DNA of 64,000 bases from contig JBKJIQ010000009.1 in NCBI GenBank assembly GCA_046598395.1, forward strand, positions 186,001 to 250,000, written 5' to 3'. The notes beneath the pieces are model-generated. The model made no database searches. It worked only from the letters and a program-made list of their open reading frames with translations, and had not been told where the DNA came from. Origin of the DNA: JAENVU01 sp046598395. Its GTDB lineage: Bacteria; Actinomycetota; Acidimicrobiia; IMCC26256; JAENVU01. Shown here in pieces: positions 60,943-64,000 of the stretch. The translations under genes were made by a program, and so were the position numbers. The first letter of the stretch is position 1. Each line of letters begins with the position of its first letter.

Positions 60943-62385
60943 TCAGGCAGGCAGGATGATCGTCTGCAGTTCGGTGTAGGGATCGATGCCCTCGGGTCCG
61001 AGCTCGCGGCCGATGCCCGACTGCTTGAACCCGCCGAACGGGGCGTTGAAGTCAAGGATCGTCGACGAGTTCACCGCGACCACACCGGTGCGCACCCGGG
61101 CGCCCACTTCGGCGCCATGCTCCACATCACTGGTCCACACCGAACCGCACAGGCCGTAGTCGCTGTCGTTCGCGATCTGCACCGCCTGGTCCTCGCCGTC
61201 GTACGGAATCACCGACAACACCGGGCCAAAAATTTCCTCCCGAGCAATCGCCATGGTGTTGTCCACATCAGCGAAGACCGTGGGTGCCACGTACCAACCC
61301 GTGGACTGATCCGGTCGCTCACCACCGGTAACGACACGCGCACCCGCAGCCTTGCCGGACTCGATGTAGCCCTCGACGCGCGTGCGCTGACGCTCCGCGA
61401 CGAGCGGGCCCACTTGGGTGGTGAGGTCGAGCGGATCACCGACGTGCAATGCCCCCACCGCGGATGCCAATGCGTCGACGACCTCGTTGTAGCGCGAGCG
61501 CGGCGCCAGGATGCGAGACTGCGCGCCGCATACCTGGCCGTTGTTCATCAGCCCCGACATCACCATCTCGTTGAGCAAGGCATCGTCGAGGACAACGTCG
61601 TCGAGAACGATCGCGGCTGACTTACCACCGAGCTCGAGCGTGACCCGCTTGAGCTGCTCACCACAGACCGACGCGATGTGCTTGCCCACCGCACTGCTCC
61701 CCGTGAAGCTCACCTTGTCGATGCCGGGGTGACGCAGGATGTAATCCGCGTTCTCACGACCGGCCGGAACGATGTTGATGACACCCGGCGGGAGATCGGC
61801 CTCGATCACTGCCTCCGCGAAGAGGTACGCGTCGAGCGGGGTCTCGGGCGCCGGCTTGATCACCATCGGAACCCCCGCGGCCATGGCAGGCCCGAGCTTC
61901 AACGCCATGATGAACAGCGGTACGTTCCACGGGATGATCCCCGCCGCCACGCCAACGGGGGTACGGCGCACCTGCACCCGGCCGCCGAGCGCTCCGGTGC
62001 GCTCGTCGAGATACGGGTAGGTCTTGGTGTATTCGGCGTAGCCGCCGAGCACCATCGTTGCCGAGAACACCTGGCCCATGATCGACCAACTCTTGGGTGA
62101 GCCGTTCTGGCTCGAGATCAAATCCGCGATCGGCTCGGCACGGTTCTGCAACGCCGTCGCGAGTCGGGCGATGGCCGCGCCGCGCTCAACCGGTGGCATC
62201 GAGGGCCACGGGCCATTTTCGAACGCGTCACGCGCCGAGGCAACGGCCTTGTCGATGTCGGCCGGCGACGCGTCGGGCACCTGGCCGATGACCTGTTCTG
62301 TGTGCGGCGAGACGACGTCGATGACGTCCTTGCTCTCGGGCTTCACGAACTCGTTGCCAATGAAGAGTGTGTCGAAGATCTGCAC
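60943..62385 (-). CDS. NAD(P)-dependent aldehyde dehydrogenase
   Basis: This 480-residue protein is a canonical aldehyde dehydrogenase: IIPWNVP with Asn154, the FTGSSAVGK nucleotide motif (227-235), the general base Glu251 in LELGGKSA, catalytic Cys286 in NNGQVCGAQ, and EEIFGPVLSV. It oxidises aldehydes to acids or acyl derivatives in the cytoplasm. The start is GTG 62385 with GGGAG upstream; the frame continues to 62598 but that part overlaps the divergent esterase gene. It could process aldehydes released by the oxygenases in this region, which is inference from gene content. Confidence 0.95.
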   Translation of the reverse strand: MQIFDTLFIGNEFVKPESKDVIDVVSPHTEQVIGQVPDASPADIDKAVASARDAFENGPWPSMPPVERGAAIARLATALQNRAEPIADLISSQNGSPKSWSIMGQVFSATMVLGGYAEYTKTYPYLDERTGALGGRVQVRRTPVGVAAGIIPWNVPLFIMALKLGPAMAAGVPMVIKPAPETPLDAYLFAEAVIEADLPPGVINIVPAGRENADYILRHPGIDKVSFTGSSAVGKHIASVCGEQLKRVTLELGGKSAAIVLDDVVLDDALLNEMVMSGLMNNGQVCGAQSRILAPRSRYNEVVDALASAVGALHVGDPLDLTTQVGPLVAERQRTRVEGYIESGKAAGARVVTGGERPDQSTGWYVAPTVFADVDNTMAIAREEIFGPVLSVIPYDGEDQAVQIANDSDYGLCGSVWTSDVEHGAEVGARVRTGVVAVNSSTILDFNAPFGGFKQSGIGRELGPEGIDPYTELQTIILPA

Positions 62386-62557
62386 GGTGGAACTCCCGGG
62401 TTCTGCGGTCGAAGGCGAGGCGCAGAGTACAAGGCGCCACCACACGAGGTCGACGGCGGCACCAAACTCACCCCGGCCGAACTCACCGCGAATCCCGGGC
62501 GGGCCCGCTTCGTCGGTACGATCCGCACCCGAATCGGCCACCTTCGAGACAGGCGCC

Positions 62558-63562
62558 ATGACCACCATCGCACGACACTGGACCCATGCCCGCGCCACTC
62601 ACCGAGCCGGGTTGTGCAGCGGGCTACTCGCACTCGTGCTGGTCATCGCAGCGTGCGGTGGATCGTCTGCGAAGTCGACCGCCCCGAGCAGCAGCCGCCC
62701 TGGCCCGTCAACCACGAACCCGGAAACCACGAAACCGACCCCCAAGATTGCGACCGGACCCACCGCCGCGCAGGCTGCGCTCGTAGCTGCGCGGCCCTTC
62801 GAAGTGCACGTACCCCCCGGAGACGCGACCACGCCAAGACCACTGTTGGTTCTGCTCCACGGTTTCGGCGCCACCGGCGCGATCCAGGACGCCTACCTGA
62901 AGCTGACCCCCGCCACCGAAGCCCACAACATGCTGTACGTCTATCTCGATGGAACACCTGGTCCGCAGGGTCGACGGTTCTGGAACGCGACCGACGCCTG
63001 TTGCGCGTCCGGGAACACGGTGGACGACTCGGCGTACATCACCGCGGTCATCGCCGACGTGAAGGCCCATCACAACGTCGATCCGCGCCGGGTCTTCCTC
63101 GTGGGTCACAGCAACGGAGGTTTCATGTCCTACCGAATGTCGTGTGACCACGCGGACGAGATCGCCGCGATCGTGAGCATCGCCGGCGCCACGTGGAACA
63201 ACCCGACCCGGTGCAAGCCCACGGAGGCGGTCGCCATCCTCGAGATCCACGGCACCGCGGACAAGACCATCACGTACGGCGGCGGATCGAACGGAACCGC
63301 CGAATATCCGAGCGCCCCCACCACGGCGGCAACCTGGGCCAAGTACGACGGCTGCACCACAAAGCCCGATGCGGCGACCACTCCCGCTCGCGCCATCGTG
63401 GAGAACCTGGCGCCCGCCACCGTGACCTCCTACTCCGCAGGCTGTGACCGCAACGGCCACGTCGAACTCTGGACCCAGCCCGGTGGCGTCCACATCCCGC
63501 TGTTCACTCCCACGTTCGCCGACCAGATCGTCACGTTCCTCCTCGCCCACCCCAAGCGGTAG
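62558..63562 (+). CDS. PHB depolymerase/LpqC-type esterase lipoprotein
   Basis: This 334-residue protein has a lipoprotein signal (lipobox VIAAC, Cys33), a Ser/Pro/Thr-rich linker (35-65) and an alpha/beta hydrolase domain of the polyhydroxybutyrate depolymerase/feruloyl esterase type. Features are VLLHGFGATG (98-107), WNATDACCASGN (142-153), the nucleophile Ser185 in GHSNGGFM, an acid in HGTADKTITYGGG and a His in PGGVHIP. It is exported and likely hydrolyses ester polymers or aromatic esters outside the cell. The ATG 62558 was chosen because the signal peptide follows directly. Confidence 0.9.
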   Translation: MTTIARHWTHARATHRAGLCSGLLALVLVIAACGGSSAKSTAPSSSRPGPSTTNPETTKPTPKIATGPTAAQAALVAARPFEVHVPPGDATTPRPLLVLLHGFGATGAIQDAYLKLTPATEAHNMLYVYLDGTPGPQGRRFWNATDACCASGNTVDDSAYITAVIADVKAHHNVDPRRVFLVGHSNGGFMSYRMSCDHADEIAAIVSIAGATWNNPTRCKPTEAVAILEIHGTADKTITYGGGSNGTAEYPSAPTTAATWAKYDGCTTKPDAATTPARAIVENLAPATVTSYSAGCDRNGHVELWTQPGGVHIPLFTPTFADQIVTFLLAHPKR

Positions 63563-64000
63563 CGCACTCCTCGAGCGCGAGACGTCAGACGAACGCGCCG
63601 TTGCCGCCCTCATGCTGGGTGAGGTCGAGTCCGGCTCGCCCAACGCGACCAACATGCCCATGGACTCGCGCTCAGGTGCGCGAGGTCCTGCTCGAGCCCG
63701 TGCAGGATCGCGACGGCAGGTGGCGAAGGCCCTGGATCAAAGCCGGCGCGCTCCACACCGCGTCCCGCATCTCAGTGGCGGAACTCGAGGTGATCACGGC
63801 GGCCGCGACCGTGTGAATCGCGGAGCTCGGAACCGAAGAAGAACGCATCGTGCACGAGACGCTCACCGAGATCCACGCGCGCGGTCTCGATCGCCGACCA
63901 CGGATCACTGCCGGCAGGGACGCAGCAGAACTCACCGAGCACGCTGGTCGCATGCAGCAAGGAGCAACCTCGGCCACCGTCTGGAACCAGTCGCCCGCAC
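63563..64000. other. Unresolved tail: possible decayed or partial coding sequence
   Basis: No complete gene is visible. On the plus strand three coding-like stretches succeed each other in different frames or across a stop: SDERAVAALMLGEVESGSPN near 63580-63640, VREVLLEPVQDRDGRWRRPW from about 63670, then after a TGA at 63814-63816 in the same frame AELGTEEERIVHETLTEIHA. This could be a frameshifted gene, two adjacent small genes running out of the window, or chance. The minus-strand readings over the same interval are Ser/Arg-rich and look like shadows. I do not recognise the protein. Confidence 0.3.

Overview
The window is high-GC DNA with GTG, ATG and occasional TTG starts preceded by GGAG-type ribosome binding sites, and short gaps or ATGA-type overlaps between genes. 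The gene content points to an actinobacterium: an F420-type luciferase-like oxidoreductase, MpaB-type oxygenase, DUF427, tandem flavin monooxygenases, a P450, TauD-type dioxygenases, an AAA-coupled class III cyclase and lipoproteins with typical lipoboxes. The mix resembles Acidimicrobiia-like environmental genomes, but that placement is inference. I found no tRNA, rRNA, CRISPR array, insertion sequence or phage module.

Layout. 1-8 kb: tail of an unknown gene, a DegT-fold sugar enzyme divergent from a sulfotransferase, an alpha/beta hydrolase, an M28-type peptidase lipoprotein, then a tightly coupled trio (LLM oxidoreductase, small membrane protein, membrane-anchored TAP-like hydrolase). The start of the last gene is disrupted by a 17-bp tandem duplication. 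8-13.6 kb: nucleoside phosphorylase family protein, sterol-desaturase-like hydroxylase, Baeyer-Villiger-type monooxygenase, HD-domain protein with a PhnZ-like ligand set, patatin and TauD-type dioxygenase. 13.7-17.4 kb: a secreted protein of eight Ig-like repeats and a beta-helix. 17.6-31.1 kb: FAD oxidoreductase, DUF427, an endonuclease/exonuclease/phosphatase-fold (EEP) protein with eroded catalytic motifs, GH15, MpaB-type protein, rubrerythrin-like protein, hydrolase, a Calx-beta/phosphoesterase fusion, SGNH hydrolase, an intact EEP protein and an amidase.

31-41 kb: secreted TIM-barrel-like protein, an orphan NuoF-like flavoprotein coupled to a small unknown gene, esterase lipoprotein, an EAL-domain relic, acyl-CoA dehydrogenase, a membrane esterase, P450, and a divergent pair of small proteins separated by a long inverted repeat. 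41-52 kb: a 1068-residue cyclase/AAA regulator, a TauD plus hydrolase operon, and a lipid-oriented group (acyltransferase, NTE-like phospholipase, fatty acid desaturase) followed by a second Baeyer-Villiger-type monooxygenase. 52-64 kb: a 1724-residue secreted multidomain protein (FlgD-like, PKD, Gly-rich linker, four Calx-beta), an HSL-type esterase, a PDZ membrane protein, a glycoside hydrolase lipoprotein, an aldehyde dehydrogenase, a polyhydroxybutyrate (PHB)-depolymerase-like lipoprotein, and an unresolved tail.

Taken together this is a chromosomal region rich in oxidative and hydrolytic enzymes for lipids, esters, steroids or xenobiotics, interspersed with large secreted or surface proteins. 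No single long pathway operon is visible. The most unusual signals are the sugar-enzyme Lys-to-His swap, the frame-disrupting 17-bp duplication, the eroded EEP paralogue, the EAL relic, the Calx-beta/phosphoesterase fusion and the orphan NuoF pair.
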